A stretch of 64,000 nucleotides of DNA, from positions 162,587-226,586 of the forward strand of contig JAEXFI010000034.1 in assembly GCA_023400235.1 (NCBI GenBank), read 5' to 3'. A model generated the notes under the pieces. It was not told the origin of the DNA. It ran no database searches and saw only the letters and a program-made list of their open reading frames with translations. How positions within the stretch are numbered: position 1 is the first letter of the stretch; every line of letters begins with the position of its first letter. This DNA comes from Bacillota bacterium. Its GTDB lineage: Bacteria > Bacillota > Clostridia > Acetivibrionales > DSM-1351. Both the position numbers and the translations under genes were made by a program. Shown here in pieces: positions 44,102 through 52,102 of the stretch.

Positions 44102-45109
44102 ATGTTTCAAAATGTGGTTATTTTATTGTTAAGTCTTGGAATAATTCTTATGGGCTGTGAGCTGTTTACCAATGGAATAGAATGGCTGGGTAAAAGACTG
44201 AAGCTGGGTGACGGCGTGGTTGGCAGTATTCTTTCAGCTGTTGGAACCTGTCTGCCTGAAACCTTGATTCCCATAATAGCGCTGCTGTTTTCAAAAGGTA
44301 AGTCGGAATCCACGGATATTGGAATAGGTGCCATAGTCGGAGCTCCGTTTATGCTCTCAACACTGGCCTTCTTTATCACGGGACTAAGTGTTGTGATATT
44401 TGCCGGGAAGCGCAAGACCGGCTTGATCTTAAATGTGAATCTGGATATTCTGAGCAGGGACATCTCTTTTTTTGTAGTAGTTTATACAAGTATGGTTTTG
44501 GTGTCAACGTTAAATCTGGGCCCGGCCAAAAATATTCTGGCAGTGGTGCTGTTAGGCTGTTATGGATATTACGTCTTCAAGACTGTGGACAGTGATAAAA
44601 CCAGTGATGGAGAGCTTGACGACCTGACCTTTTCCAGAGCCTTTAACACAAAGACAACCCTGTTTGTCATACTGCTTCAGGTTTTAACTGCATTGGCGGT
44701 CATAATAATTGGAGCCGAACTATTTGTGGCCAATATTGAAGTGGTATCAAAGGGACTTGGAATTTCAACTCTGGCGCTGTCAATAATTATCACTCCTATT
44801 GCCACCGAGCTGCCTGAAAAATTCAACAGCGTAATATGGATCAGCAAGAGCAAGGATACCCTGTCTCTGGGAAATATAACAGGAGCGATGGTATTTCAGA
44901 GCTGCATACCGGTATCTATCGGAATACTGGCAACAGGCTGGAGACTGGACGTCATAACTATTGTAAGTGCCCTGCTTGCCCTGGGCTCTGCTTTGGTTAC
45001 CTACATATGGATAAAGCTTAAAAGGCAGCTTAACCCGCTGCCTCTCCTTACCGGAGGGGTGTTTTACATAGTTTTTATCATCTTCCTGATTGAGAGAGGC
45101 TTCAAGTAG
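44102..45109 (+). CDS. Sodium/calcium exchanger-family membrane protein
   Basis: Protein of 335 aa with about ten membrane helices in two inverted halves. Each half carries an alpha-repeat: 'GSILSAVGTCLPETLIPIIAL' and 'LSIIITPIATELPEKFNSVIW'. The acidic residues in 'PET' and 'ELPEK' match the ion-binding sites of the CaCA superfamily (YrbG-type). It probably exchanges Ca2+ or another cation for Na+ or H+. The start at 44102 or an in-frame ATG at 44084 are both possible, as neither has a strong ribosome site. It is a single gene, convergent with the DUF4363 gene. Confidence 0.88.
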   Translation: MFQNVVILLLSLGIILMGCELFTNGIEWLGKRLKLGDGVVGSILSAVGTCLPETLIPIIALLFSKGKSESTDIGIGAIVGAPFMLSTLAFFITGLSVVIFAGKRKTGLILNVNLDILSRDISFFVVVYTSMVLVSTLNLGPAKNILAVVLLGCYGYYVFKTVDSDKTSDGELDDLTFSRAFNTKTTLFVILLQVLTALAVIIIGAELFVANIEVVSKGLGISTLALSIIITPIATELPEKFNSVIWISKSKDTLSLGNITGAMVFQSCIPVSIGILATGWRLDVITIVSALLALGSALVTYIWIKLKRQLNPLPLLTGGVFYIVFIIFLIERGFK

Positions 45110-45115
45110 TTGTGG

Positions 45116-45508
45116 CTACAGTATGTTTTCAAAGGTAAAGCTCTCTTTTTCGGGTATATGGCGGATATAGTGCCTGAGTGTTTCCAGCTCTGCCAGTGAT
45201 GAGGAGTAATCTTCACTTTCAACATACATTTTGGTCTTATTATAGGAATCCTCTATGTTGTCAATCTCAAAGTGATCTACAAGCATAGCCCAGAAATATT
45301 TGGTGCTTTTCCAGTTCCTGCTGAACTCTTCCAATTGCTTTTCGGCTGAGTTCCACTGTTTGTCCGTAACGGATTTGGCTGCCGATAATATGGACAGCTC
45401 CAGCACTCCGGCCGACTTATCGAGATAATACAGAGTTAATATACCCGAAAGTATAACAGCTATCAAAATAATGGATACGAGAATTAATACTTTGGTATTT
45501 GTGTTCAT
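45116..45508 (-). CDS. DUF4363-family protein
   Basis: Protein of 130 aa: one N-terminal membrane anchor (about 6-28), then a helical, charged extracytoplasmic domain ('LSILSAAKSVTDKQWNSAEKQLEEFSRNWKSTK'). This fits DUF4363, a clostridial family of unknown function that commonly lies beside DUF421 genes, as it does here, 16 bases downstream. The start at 45508 follows AAAGGAG. Function is unknown; the constant pairing suggests the two act together at the membrane. Confidence 0.8.
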   Translation of the reverse strand: MNTNTKVLILVSIILIAVILSGILTLYYLDKSAGVLELSILSAAKSVTDKQWNSAEKQLEEFSRNWKSTKYFWAMLVDHFEIDNIEDSYNKTKMYVESEDYSSSLAELETLRHYIRHIPEKESFTFENIL

Positions 45509-45524
45509 TTGACAGGGCGCTCCT

Positions 45525-46208
45525 TTAGGTACTGTATTTTTCTTTGGACTGGCAGAAAAGCTTGCCATCCGAATCAATACTTGCAAAGAATACTTCCTTA
45601 ATGCTCCTGATTCCGATTTTTTTCAGCTCAATTTCCAGGGCATCCTTACTGAGCCCCGATTTTTTCAGGTTGGAGTAAACCAGCTCTCCGTCAATTATCA
45701 GGTCGGTTGCAGGGGCCTCATACTTCACAGTCAGGTTCATATCCTCAGGAGTAACATTCCTTTTGGCTGCTTTTGGCACTACGCTCAGCTGTCCGTTGGT
45801 CTCCAGAATGGCAAATTCCACATCTGCAATGTCATAAATATCTTTGCTTCGGAGTTGCTCCAGAAAATCAGTCAGTGTATATAGCTCTTTCCTGAAAACC
45901 TGCTCGTTGATTTTACCTGAGGAAATGAGGATGCTGGGTCTTCCGCAGATTATATTCCTGGCCTTGTAGCTTTTTAAGGATATGAAGGAAATAAGAATCT
46001 GAGCCGTCAGCATGGTAAGTATGGGAATGATGCCGTTCACCAGCGGTATGCCGGTATTTTGCATGGGCACCGAGGCCAGCTCTGAAATCATTATGGCAAC
46101 TGCCAGCTCAAAGGGCTGTAATTGCCCTATCTGCCTTTTACCCATTATTCTCATTGCAATAATAACAACGATGTAAAGAATTAATGTTCTTATAAAAACA
46201 ACCAGCAA
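45525..46208 (-). CDS. DUF421 (YetF-type) membrane protein
   Basis: Protein of 227 aa with three N-terminal membrane helices ('RTLILYIVVIIAMRIMGKRQIGQLQPFELAVAIMISE' contains the family signature) and a C-terminal soluble domain of about 140 residues with two small repeats. YetF-type proteins are widespread in spore formers; related proteins act in spore germination or membrane stress, but a specific function is not known here. It is the first gene of a two-gene minus-strand unit with DUF4363. Confidence 0.87.
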   Translation of the reverse strand: MLVVFIRTLILYIVVIIAMRIMGKRQIGQLQPFELAVAIMISELASVPMQNTGIPLVNGIIPILTMLTAQILISFISLKSYKARNIICGRPSILISSGKINEQVFRKELYTLTDFLEQLRSKDIYDIADVEFAILETNGQLSVVPKAAKRNVTPEDMNLTVKYEAPATDLIIDGELVYSNLKKSGLSKDALEIELKKIGIRSIKEVFFASIDSDGKLFCQSKEKYST

Positions 46209-46627
46209 TGTCCATAACCTCTTTCTGTTTTGATGATATATATATTATTTTAAGAATGACAGAAAAAATACATTTTCCCGGTGCACAGGAGGAACATGAA
46301 CACCGGTTTGAATTTTTTTGGTTTTTGCCCATAACAAGCGGATTCCCAATTGCTTTTACTATGAAATATACTTTGGTGCGAAGAAATGGAAATATTTGTT
46401 TTGTGTGTAATACACAGCTATTTGGAGAGAATTAAAGATATTCCTGCAATTAGTCATGCAATTCGGCCACCGGGGGTTTATTCAGGTGATTATGCTCATA
46501 ATTTCAGGTTTTATGATGTTAACACTATAGTGATATAATAAACTGGTATTCTTTACTATGGGGCATTGTATATGGCGTATGCTTGTTATAATGCTCATTA
46601 TTTTTACTCTTTTTTATGGAGGCTTCA
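46209..46627. other. Non-coding gap between the DUF421 and ktrA-like genes
   Basis: This 419-bp AT-rich stretch contains the divergent promoters of DUF421 and the first KtrA-like gene. A 75-codon open frame at 46208-46435 has no ribosome site and no protein-like composition. No riboswitch of the ydaO type was recognised. Confidence 0.5.
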
Positions 46628-47245
46628 ATGCAGGTAGTAATAATCGGGTGCGGCAAGGTCGGGGCCAAGTTTGCCCAGGTGCTTGCGGAAGAGGGAAATG
46701 AAATAGTTATCATATCAAATGACAGCAAGGCTTTCAGAAATCTTCCCGGGGATTTTGACGGTGTCACAATAACAGGTGTCCCCATAGATCAGGATGTATT
46801 GAAGACTGCCGGTATTGAGACGGCGGATGCCCTTGTTGCAGTTACGGAAGATGATAATGTAAATATTATGGTTTGCCAGGTGGCCAAGGAGATATTCAAA
46901 GTACCAAAGGTAATAGCCAGAATATATAACCCTGCCAGAGAGCATGTATTCCATGAGTTTGGACTGGAAACCTTCTGCCCCACGGATATAACGGTCAATG
47001 TAATACGAGCCCTGGTGGATTCCGAGGAGGATGTCAGTACACATACTATTGGCAATACATCGGTGATTTTCAAGCACAAGAAGGTCAGTGAAGGCTTGAT
47101 GGGTAAGAAGGCAGAGCAGGTCAGGCTGAAGGAGGGCATGCTCTTTGGTATTATCAGATCAGGAGACTTCACTTTTACAAACAGGGCAGGAAGACTCATG
47201 AAGGATGACGTTCTTGTCATAGCAGACACCGCGCACAAGCTGTAA
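46628..47245 (+). CDS. Potassium channel regulatory subunit, TrkA/KtrA family (first copy)
   Basis: Protein of 205 aa. TrkA-N Rossmann domain (1-125) with 'VVIIGCGKVGAKFAQVL' and the acidic residue at the end of strand 2, then a TrkA-C domain (about 135-205) that in Firmicutes often binds c-di-AMP. It forms a ring under a KtrB-type K+ channel and gates it with ATP/ADP or NAD(H). ATG 46628 is preceded by TGGAGG; an ATG four codons earlier overlaps that site. A second copy follows after 50 bases. Confidence 0.9.
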   Translation: MQVVIIGCGKVGAKFAQVLAEEGNEIVIISNDSKAFRNLPGDFDGVTITGVPIDQDVLKTAGIETADALVAVTEDDNVNIMVCQVAKEIFKVPKVIARIYNPAREHVFHEFGLETFCPTDITVNVIRALVDSEEDVSTHTIGNTSVIFKHKKVSEGLMGKKAEQVRLKEGMLFGIIRSGDFTFTNRAGRLMKDDVLVIADTAHKL

Positions 47246-47295
47246 CCGGCTGTTTAGGGAAGCAGTGTGAAAACCTGGGACTTGGAGGAAAGAAA

Positions 47296-47952
47296 ATGTA
47301 TATAGTCATTGCAGGAGGAGGAAAGCTGGGATTTTATCTTGTAAAGACCCTTCTGACCTACAAGCACAAAATAACCGTTATTGAACCTCAGATAGAACTG
47401 TGTGAAAAGATTGCAAACCAGTTGAATATTTCTGTTGTCAATGGGGATGGAACAAGTATAGAGCATCTGACAGAATCCAATGTCAGCAAGGCGGACATAT
47501 TCATTGCCCTTACGGGCAGGGATGAGGAAAATCTCATAGCCTGCCAGTTGGCTAAACGGAAATTCGGAGTAAAAAGAACAATAGCCAGAGTTAATAATCC
47601 TAAAAACATCACGGTTTTTGAGAAGCTGGGTGTGGATATTGCAGTAAGCAGCACTTCAATAATTGCGGATCTTATTGAGCAGGAGGTGGACTATTCCGGC
47701 ATAAGGACCCTGACCAAGCTCAAGGGCGGAAAGATAACTTTGAGTGAGCTTCAGATAGCAGGCGATTCTCCGGTGAAGAACAAGGCTCTGAAGGATATAA
47801 GCATTCCAAAGGATTGTCTTTTGATTTCAGTAATAAGAGATGCTTCGGTAATAATTCCCAAGGGAGATACAATACTGCTGGAGGGGGATTTCATAATTGC
47901 CGCTTCCTCACTTAAGGAACAGCAGGAGCTGAAGGATTTCTTTTTGGGATAA
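47296..47952 (+). CDS. Potassium channel regulatory subunit, TrkA/KtrA family (second copy)
   Basis: Protein of 218 aa with the same layout: TrkA-N 'IVIAGGGKLGFYLVKTLL' and TrkA-C. It differs strongly from the copy just upstream, so this is an old divergence, not a recent duplication. Two such genes in tandem parallel the fused double-unit TrkA of enteric bacteria and may form hetero-rings. The cognate membrane subunit is most likely the KtrB-like gene at 58088-59467, about 10 kb away on the opposite strand. The ribosome site TTGGAGG is good. Confidence 0.9.
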   Translation: MYIVIAGGGKLGFYLVKTLLTYKHKITVIEPQIELCEKIANQLNISVVNGDGTSIEHLTESNVSKADIFIALTGRDEENLIACQLAKRKFGVKRTIARVNNPKNITVFEKLGVDIAVSSTSIIADLIEQEVDYSGIRTLTKLKGGKITLSELQIAGDSPVKNKALKDISIPKDCLLISVIRDASVIIPKGDTILLEGDFIIAASSLKEQQELKDFFLG

Positions 47953-47957
47953 TGTTA

Positions 47958-47985
47958 TTGCATTAATTTATTATTGTGGTAGAAT
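47958..47985 (+). promoter_or_regulatory. Promoter of the tyrS T-box transcript
   Basis: TTGCAT (47958-47963) and TAGAAT (47980-47985) are separated by 16 bp. The T-box leader starts just downstream. Confidence 0.55.
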
Positions 47986-47991
47986 TATGTG

Positions 47992-48354
47992 TAAATGAAA
48001 TTATAAAGTAAGTTGAGAGTCATAAAACAGTAAGTATTAAGACAGAATAAAAATAAATACAATAAGGCAGGGATTAATCAGGGACGTTTTAAGCGTTCCG
48101 CAGTAGCAGTTCATGTTGATTTCAGAGAGCAATCTGGCTGGTGTGAAGGTTGAGAACATGGACAGGCGAATTACGGATTAGGAGCCGCTTATGCCGGGTG
48201 TGCCCGTTACAGCTTCAAAGGTGTTTATAATTTGGGACGGCGAGACATATGAATATGTGGGCTGTTGTCCTATTGATTGACTGAGTTAAAATTATAAATA
48301 CGAATTAAGGTGGTACCACGAACTCTTCGTCCTTATACAGACGGGAGTTTTTTT
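47992..48354 (+). promoter_or_regulatory. T-box leader (tyrosine) upstream of tyrS
   Basis: The leader contains the core AAGGTGGTACCACG (48307-48320), a stem I apical loop around GGCTGGTGTGAAG, and a specifier region CGAATTACGG with TAC (48172-48174), a tyrosine codon. The terminator is CTCTTCGTCC...GACGGGAG followed by seven Ts ending at 48354. Uncharged tRNA-Tyr should switch it to antitermination. The 5' boundary is estimated from the promoter. Confidence 0.93.
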
Positions 48355-48452
48355 ATTGCTCCGGAGGTTATGATATTATTTCCGGAATATATGAAAGAAT
48401 ATCTGAAACGCGGGCAATTTCATAAATACAGCTACAAGGAGAGTGGAAGGCA

Positions 48453-49679
48453 ATGAGTAATGTATATGATTTGTTGCAGGAAAGAGGTTTTATAGCGCAG
48501 GTAACACATGAGGAAGAGGTTAAAAAGCTTCTCGCTGAGAAAAGTGTGACCTTTTATATAGGGTTCGACCCCACTGCGGACAGTCTGCATGTGGGACATT
48601 TTCTTCAGCTGATGGTAATGGCACATATGCAGCAGGCAGGACACAGGCCTATTGTCCTGATCGGCGGCGGAACCGCCATGGTAGGAGACCCCAGCGGCAA
48701 AAACGATATGAGAAAAATGATGACCAGGGAAATAGTAAGCCACAATGTGGAAAGCTTTAAAACTCAGATTTCCAAGTTTATTGATTTTTCAAATGACAGG
48801 GCAATCATGGTTGATAACGGGGACTGGCTGCTGGGCTTGAACTACGTTGAATTCTTAAGAGATGTGGGAGTTCATTTTTCAGTTAACAGAATGCTGACTG
48901 CGGAATGCTTCAAAAGCAGGATGGAAAAGGGCCTGACCTTCCTGGAGTTTAATTACATGCTCATGCAGAGCTATGACTTCCTGGTGTTGAACAGAAAATA
49001 CGACTGCCAGATGGAACTGGGCGGAGATGACCAGTGGTCCAATATTTTAGGCGGCCTTGAACTGTGCAGAAAATCCGATGGGAAAAGTGTGTATGGCATG
49101 ACCTTCACACTTTTGACCACAAGTGAGGGCAAGAAAATGGGCAAGACGGAAAGTGGGGCCGTATGGCTTGACCCTGCGAAGACAACTCCCTACGAGTTTT
49201 ACCAGTACTGGAGAAATATCAGTGACAATGATGTGGAAAAATGTCTTGCACTTTTGACCTTCCTTCCCATGGAGGAGGTCAGAAGACTGGGTTCTCTTAC
49301 AGATGCGGGAATAAATCAGGCAAAGGCAATACTGGCCTTTGAGGTTACCAAAATAGTTCATGGGGAAGAGGAGGCCAATAAGGCAAAGGAGGCAGCCGAA
49401 GCCTTATTTGGAGGTAAAGGCAGCTCAGACAATATACCGTTTATTGAAGTAAAGGCAGCGGAGCTGGAGGCAGGAATCAAGATTACCGATCTGCTGGTGC
49501 TCTCCGAGCTTACTCCCTCAAAGAGTGAGGCTCGACGAGCTGTTCAGCAGGGTGGTGTGGCCATTAATGAAAACAAGGTGACAAGCTTTGATTACACTGT
49601 GGGAAAGTCTGACCTGGTTGAGGGTGAAATGCTGCTGCAAAAGGGCAAAAAGAGCTTTGTAAAAATAAAGGTTGTATAA
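48453..49679 (+). CDS. tyrS: Tyrosyl-tRNA synthetase
   Basis: Protein of 408 aa, the TyrRS length with an S4-like C-terminal domain. The class I 'HIGH' motif is HVGH (46-49), and the KMSKS loop is KMGKT (228-232). The core also has 'GGDDQWSNILGG', and the tail 'KSEARRAVQQGGVAINENKV' is the S4 RNA-binding fold. It charges tRNA-Tyr. The start follows AAGGAGAG. A tyrosine-specific T-box lies directly upstream, and two possible terminators follow. Confidence 0.97.
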   Translation: MSNVYDLLQERGFIAQVTHEEEVKKLLAEKSVTFYIGFDPTADSLHVGHFLQLMVMAHMQQAGHRPIVLIGGGTAMVGDPSGKNDMRKMMTREIVSHNVESFKTQISKFIDFSNDRAIMVDNGDWLLGLNYVEFLRDVGVHFSVNRMLTAECFKSRMEKGLTFLEFNYMLMQSYDFLVLNRKYDCQMELGGDDQWSNILGGLELCRKSDGKSVYGMTFTLLTTSEGKKMGKTESGAVWLDPAKTTPYEFYQYWRNISDNDVEKCLALLTFLPMEEVRRLGSLTDAGINQAKAILAFEVTKIVHGEEEANKAKEAAEALFGGKGSSDNIPFIEVKAAELEAGIKITDLLVLSELTPSKSEARRAVQQGGVAINENKVTSFDYTVGKSDLVEGEMLLQKGKKSFVKIKVV

Positions 49680-49724
49680 AAAGGCTTGATAAAAAGGTTG
49701 TAAAATAACAGTATAAGTTTTAAG

Positions 49725-49785
49725 AGGAGCGCGCGCAATCCACTGTACTCGTGTGCACGTGGAGCGGCGGCTTCTTTTTTTATTG
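49725..49785 (+). terminator. Possible GC-rich terminator after tyrS
   Basis: A GC-rich block (GGAGCGCGCGC...CCAC...CGTGG...GCGGCGGC) is followed by TTCTTTTTTTATT. The stem is imperfect and branched, but the long T run fits termination of tyrS. Confidence 0.6.
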
Positions 49786-49811
49786 TCCTAAAAAAGAAGA
49801 ATTACAGGCTC

Positions 49812-49857
49812 AATTGCACCTGATACATATATGGATTTTGTATCGGGTGCAATTTTT
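49812..49857 (+). terminator. Second strong terminator downstream of tyrS
   Basis: AATTGCACCTGATAC pairs with GTATCGGGTGCAATT and is followed by TTTTTT. It lies only 27 bases after the previous terminator-like block, in the gap before the convergent GntR gene. Confidence 0.85.
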
Positions 49858-49935
49858 TGTGGCGAGAACCTTTGTGCCGGCAATACGTTTTAGATGTTAC
49901 AGACCACCAGGCATATTTTAGTATGAAATCCGTTA

Positions 49936-50775
49936 CTAACGTGCGGATTTTCTTCTGCCCGAATTTGTCCCGGAGGATTTTGCAGAGGAGTAGCCGGGAA
50001 GCTCCGAGCCTGATTGGGGCTTGTCCTTTTCCGGGTATACATCGATTTCAAATTTGTTCACGTCGCCCCTGTAGCGGGAAAAGGCGTAGTCAATGATGTT
50101 TCCACTCTCAGTTCGGGTTATGGTATTAAAACTAAGAATGGGAACGCCCAGTTTGATTCCCAGCAAGGACACATCCTCCGCCGTTGATTTGGAGGCAGAT
50201 ACAATTGTCTTGGTTACATAGGTTCTTGATTCGGCCTGCTGGGAAAGTACTTCGTAGAGGGATTCCTTCTCAAAGTCATGGCTTAAGATAAAGCTGCACA
50301 GGGAATAAGGCAAAAAATTCTGCATTGTCACCATTGGCATATCGTTTGAAAATCTTCTCCTGAACATTGAGATAACCTTGTTCTTTGGATCCAAATCCAG
50401 ATATGAGGAGATAACCTCTCCGGCCTCAATGACCTTCAAGTCCACCAACTCTGTGCGCGCTTCCATTCCAGTCCGGGCTACCTGCTGGTAGAAGGGCTCA
50501 AAGGATCTTATATGTGCGGCGTTTTCCTTGGGGTGGGTAACAAAGGTACCCTTGCTTGTCTGGCGGGATAGCCAGCCTTCCTGGACAAGTTCGGAAATTG
50601 CCTGTCTTACTGTGGAACGACTGATTTTAAACAACTGCTGAATCTCATATTCAGTAGGAATTGGTGCTCCTATTTTATAATTACCGCTCTTGATTTCTTC
50701 CAGCAAAAAGCTTTTTAGCTGATAGTAAAGGGGAATTGGAACCTCCCGGTTTAATTCATGCTTGTCTAAAGGCAT
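49936..50775 (-). CDS. GntR-family transcriptional regulator with UTRA domain
   Basis: Protein of 279 aa. The N-terminal winged helix reads 'YYQLKSFLLEEIKSGNYKIGAPIPTEYEIQQLFKISRSTVRQAI' (in parts), followed by a UTRA ligand domain (about 85-245) with 'VEAGEVISSYLDLDPKNKVISMFRRRF'. A polar, low-complexity tail follows. HutC/FarR-type regulators bind sugar phosphates or related small molecules. The gene is divergent from the PfkB-aldolase-ABC operon, and matching operators at both promoters indicate that it controls both. The ATG at 50775 follows AAGGTGG; upstream GTG codons overlap that site. Confidence 0.9.
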   Translation of the reverse strand: MPLDKHELNREVPIPLYYQLKSFLLEEIKSGNYKIGAPIPTEYEIQQLFKISRSTVRQAISELVQEGWLSRQTSKGTFVTHPKENAAHIRSFEPFYQQVARTGMEARTELVDLKVIEAGEVISSYLDLDPKNKVISMFRRRFSNDMPMVTMQNFLPYSLCSFILSHDFEKESLYEVLSQQAESRTYVTKTIVSASKSTAEDVSLLGIKLGVPILSFNTITRTESGNIIDYAFSRYRGDVNKFEIDVYPEKDKPQSGSELPGYSSAKSSGTNSGRRKSAR

Positions 50776-50815
50776 GAATGGCACCACCTTTCTTTTACTG
50801 TGTCGCTTGATATTA

Positions 50816-50865
50816 TTGTACGTACTAACGTATCTTTATTATACATTAAAAAAAAGATAATACAA
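50816..50865 (-). promoter_or_regulatory. Promoter and operator of the GntR gene
   Basis: On the minus strand TTGTAT (plus 50860-50865) and TATAAT (plus 50838-50843) are 16 bp apart. The operator TTGTACGTACTAACGTA (plus 50816-50832) overlaps the start point, so the regulator probably represses itself. Confidence 0.7.
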
Positions 50866-50950
50866 GCCAGGGGGAATAATATTTATGCTAAATCAACAAT
50901 ATATACTATTGATATAACCCGTAATTATACAAATTGCATAAAATTAATGG

Positions 50951-51009
50951 TTGACAAGCTTATCTGTCAGTGGTATAACTAATATCGTAATGTAGTTATG
51001 TACGTACAA
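50951..51009 (+). promoter_or_regulatory. Promoter and GntR operator of the PfkB-aldolase-ABC operon
   Basis: TTGACA (50951-50956), a 17-bp spacer and TATAAC (50974-50979) form a near-consensus promoter. Downstream, GTACGTACAA at 51000-51009 is the inverse of the TTGTACGTAC seen in the GntR promoter, and both sites continue with a TAAC. Binding there would block transcription at about +1 to +24. Confidence 0.75.
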
Positions 51010-51033
51010 ACCAACAAAGAAAAGGTGGCCTGA

Positions 51034-51993
51034 ATGAAGATATTATGTGTAGGAATGCTGGTGTGTGATATTCCCCTATATCCTGTTCCGGACAATATCC
51101 TTAAGCTGGACAGCTGGAAAATCAGTAATGTTGTTCCCACAACAGGAGGAGATGCCCTGAATGTTTCGGTTGGCTTGGCTAAGCTTGGCATCGAGGTGTC
51201 TTTATGCGGCCGGGTTGGGAAGGATTCCAACGGAGCATTTGTGAAGGAGTGTGTAAAAAAGGAAGGTGTGGATATATCCGCGGTTATTGAAGATCTGGAG
51301 TATCCCACAGCAGCCAGCTATATCCTTATTGACACCTTGAACGAGCGACATTTTTTAGCTTCCAACAAAATATTTGACAGCTTATCAGCTGAAGACGTGC
51401 CTGAGCAAAAAATAAAAGATGCTGATTTGGTCTATTTCGGCAGTGCCATGATAATGGAGAGAATGGACCGGGGAGGTATTGAAAAACTGTTCTGCAAGTC
51501 GCGCTCCCTGGGGAAAACAACTGCAATGGACACTGCAATGAATACTTCCATAAACAGCGGGGAGCAAATGAATTATTATGAGCAAATGAAGAGTGCCCTG
51601 TATCAAACCGATTACTTTCTCCCCAGCTATGATGAGGCAAAAATTCTCACAGGAGAGGAATTGCCGCAAAAGATAGCAGAAAGGCTGAAAGCGTTTAATA
51701 TGAAGGCATTGGTCATTAAGCTTGGAAAAAAAGGCTGCTATGTAACTGATTTTGTAAAAGGAAAGTACATCTCCACGGTTGAAGGGATGCCGGTTAAGGA
51801 TACAACGGGAGCAGGAGATTCCTTTGTGGCAGGCTTTCTATGCGGCATATCCCAGGGCTGGGATATATTTAAGAGTGCTGCTTTCGGAAATACGGTGGCT
51901 TCTCACAATGTGGGAGCTGTAGGGGCTACCGCAGGAATACCAGATTTTAAAAGTGCCTTGGCCTTTTTTGAAAGACAGGATTTTCAATATTAA
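51034..51993 (+). CDS. PfkB-family sugar kinase
   Basis: Protein of 319 aa, ribokinase fold. The substrate-side motif is 'PTTGGDALNVSVGLAKLG' (35-52), and the ATP/catalytic motif is 'DTTGAGDSFVAGF' with catalytic D262. It phosphorylates a sugar or sugar phosphate. Followed by a class II aldolase, it may act as a 1-phosphofructokinase, tagatose-6-phosphate kinase or similar, but ribokinase-type or 2-keto-sugar kinases look the same at this level. The start follows AAGGTGG. It is the first gene of the GntR-controlled operon. Confidence 0.88.
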   Translation: MKILCVGMLVCDIPLYPVPDNILKLDSWKISNVVPTTGGDALNVSVGLAKLGIEVSLCGRVGKDSNGAFVKECVKKEGVDISAVIEDLEYPTAASYILIDTLNERHFLASNKIFDSLSAEDVPEQKIKDADLVYFGSAMIMERMDRGGIEKLFCKSRSLGKTTAMDTAMNTSINSGEQMNYYEQMKSALYQTDYFLPSYDEAKILTGEELPQKIAERLKAFNMKALVIKLGKKGCYVTDFVKGKYISTVEGMPVKDTTGAGDSFVAGFLCGISQGWDIFKSAAFGNTVASHNVGAVGATAGIPDFKSALAFFERQDFQY

Positions 51994-52102
51994 GGAAGGT
52001 GCAGATAACTGAACTGTTCAAAACATCTGAGGTTATCAGACCGCGCTTCCAAAGGTTAAGTCATTTTAAAATATACTTTAAAAAGAAAGAGGGATAATAA
52101 CT

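Noticed and set aside
46208..46435. 75-codon plus-strand open frame
   Set aside because: No ribosome site, overlaps the DUF421 start, and the composition is not protein-like.
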